Source: Bradyrhizobium lablabi
GTDB taxonomy: Bacteria; Pseudomonadota; Alphaproteobacteria; Rhizobiales; Xanthobacteraceae
Direction of reading: 5' to 3'
Length of the DNA stretch: 64,000 nt
Assembly: GCF_018131005.1 (NCBI RefSeq)
Contig: NZ_JAFCJK010000006.1
Span: forward strand, 434,001-498,000
Shown here: one piece after another, positions 63,178-64,000 of the stretch
Layout of the letters: each line of letters opens with the position of its first letter
How positions within the stretch are numbered: position 1 is the stretch's first letter
The notes under the pieces: generated by a model
What the model was told of the DNA's origin: nothing
The model's input: only the letters and a program-made list of their open reading frames with translations
The model's database searches: none
Made by a program: the position numbers and the translations under genes

Positions 63178-64000
63178 TAACCCGTCATCTCGAGATAGCC
63201 GATTCCATCATGGCTGCCCGAGAAGCGGATCGGACCTTCCCAATAGGGGAAGCTCGTGCCCATCCAGCTCTTCGGGTTGAGCGGCATGGTTTCGATCGCG
63301 AGGCCGTGTGTGGGAAGGCTAACGCGCCATGCGGTCGGCAGCTTGCGGCCGTCGATCTCAGTCGTGACTGATGGGGTGATGCTGCCGCCGGCGGATGCGA
63401 TCTCGGCGGAATGGCCGTCAGGGGTGATCCAATTGCCGAGCAGGTTTTCGCGGCCGTCCTTCTGACGCAGCCGGTACAGCATGAGTTTTTCGTCGCCGGG
63501 CAGATGCAGCGAGAACCAGTCCCAGCCGGTCTGGTCCGGCGCGAGCGGCTGGCTGCTCCACTCGCGGTCCATCCAGGCCCGTCCCGTGACATCGATCGGC
63601 TTGTCGTCGATCGTGATTCGGCCGGACGCCTTGAAGAACGGCTGGCTGTAATAATAGGACGCCTGTCCACGATCGGATTTCCGGCTGTAGCCGCGATCTC
63701 CCTGCAGCACCAATGGACGGCTCGCATCGAGCTGCAGCGCGTAGCTGAAGTCGGTGGCAGCAGCCTTTAGCGTGAGCGGCGCGACAGTTTGCGCATCGAA
63801 CCCGCCGGCAGACCGCATCTCCCATGCATCGATCCAGGCTGCAAACGGCGTCGCCTCGACGTTGGCCTGCCCAACGCCGCCGCGCGCAAAGGCTTCGCTG
63901 ACACGATGCGTCGCCGCGCTGGTCACGGCGGCATGACCCATCCAGACCTGCTGATTGGCCCAGCCCTCGATCGGCGCGCCCGGCTTCATCGCCTGACGGA
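63174..64000 (-). CDS. CrtC/AttH-like lipocalin-type protein, partial (5' end beyond right edge)
   Basis: An open frame of 275 codons runs from the right edge to TAG at 63174. It resembles the lipocalin-like domain shared by carotenoid 1,2-hydratase and AttH, with YYYSQPFFKASGRI, GRAWMDREWSSQPL and TGWDWFSLHLPGDEK. These proteins usually sit beside an FtsX-type ABC permease and are exported; the N-terminus with any signal peptide is outside the window. The stop codon is supplied by a dispersed repeat. Confidence 0.85.
   Translation of the reverse strand, partial: RQAMKPGAPIEGWANQQVWMGHAAVTSAATHRVSEAFARGGVGQANVEATPFAAWIDAWEMRSAGGFDAQTVAPLTLKAAATDFSYALQLDASRPLVLQGDRGYSRKSDRGQASYYYSQPFFKASGRITIDDKPIDVTGRAWMDREWSSQPLAPDQTGWDWFSLHLPGDEKLMLYRLRQKDGRENLLGNWITPDGHSAEIASAGGSITPSVTTEIDGRKLPTAWRVSLPTHGLAIETMPLNPKSWMGTSFPYWEGPIRFSGSHDGIGYLEMTGY

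Overview
The window looks like a chromosomal segment of a high-GC alphaproteobacterium of the Bradyrhizobium/Rhodopseudomonas group. The signs are dense catabolic and ABC-transport genes, orphan Leu/Ile/Val-type periplasmic binding proteins, a CtrA-type TTAA-N7-TTAA box in front of minCDE, and dispersed palindromic repeats of kinds I associate with Bradyrhizobiaceae. No rRNA, tRNA, CRISPR array or insertion sequence was seen. The genus is an inference; no database search was possible.

Layout. 1-3.3 kb: two overlapping genes of unknown function (the second runs off the left edge) and a long non-coding stretch. 3.3-6.4 kb: a disulfide oxidoreductase, a LysR regulator and a small exported protein. 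6.7-9.4 kb: a 56-aa zinc-ribbon protein opposite the minC-minD-minE operon, which ends in a fourth overlapping small gene. 9.5-18.6 kb: a sirtuin, cytochrome c, LysM protein, HtrA-like protease, metallophosphoesterase, Baeyer-Villiger-type monooxygenase and RecQ. 18.7-22.7 kb: a three-gene periplasmic molybdenum dehydrogenase (triheme cytochrome, 2Fe-2S subunit, Mo subunit). 22.7-30.4 kb: a DUF2235 hydrolase, a MoxR/CoxE-like pair, a HAD protein, a trypsin-like protease and an ADP-forming acyl-CoA synthetase.

30.7-45.5 kb is a catabolic island. It holds two Leu/Ile/Val-type binding proteins, two AMP-forming acyl-CoA synthetases, two acyl-CoA dehydrogenases, a GST, an AraC-type regulator, a DUF849/BKACE enzyme and both subunits of a biotin-dependent acyl-CoA carboxylase. 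Its two divergent promoter regions carry the same 17-bp motif as an inverted pair. This suggests one regulator, perhaps the AraC protein lying between them, controls uptake, activation and oxidation of an unidentified carboxylic acid.

45.5-52.2 kb: a complete peptide-type ABC transporter followed upstream by a TauD-like dioxygenase. 52.3-54.5 kb: a DUF2270 membrane protein, the decayed 3' end of an acyl-CoA synthetase gene, and an iron-type alcohol dehydrogenase. 54.9-59.3 kb: an RND efflux pump pair. 59.3-64 kb: an FkbM methyltransferase of more AT-rich appearance, another orphan binding protein, a MAPEG protein, a secreted protein whose last 79 residues hold 20 cysteines in GCGGC-like repeats, and a CrtC/AttH-like protein cut by the right edge.

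The most unusual items are the Cys/Gly-repeat protein (62595-63101), the shared inverted-pair operator (33684-33752 and 39169-39232), the CtrA box on minCDE, and dispersed repeats that coincide with stop codons of three minus-strand genes.
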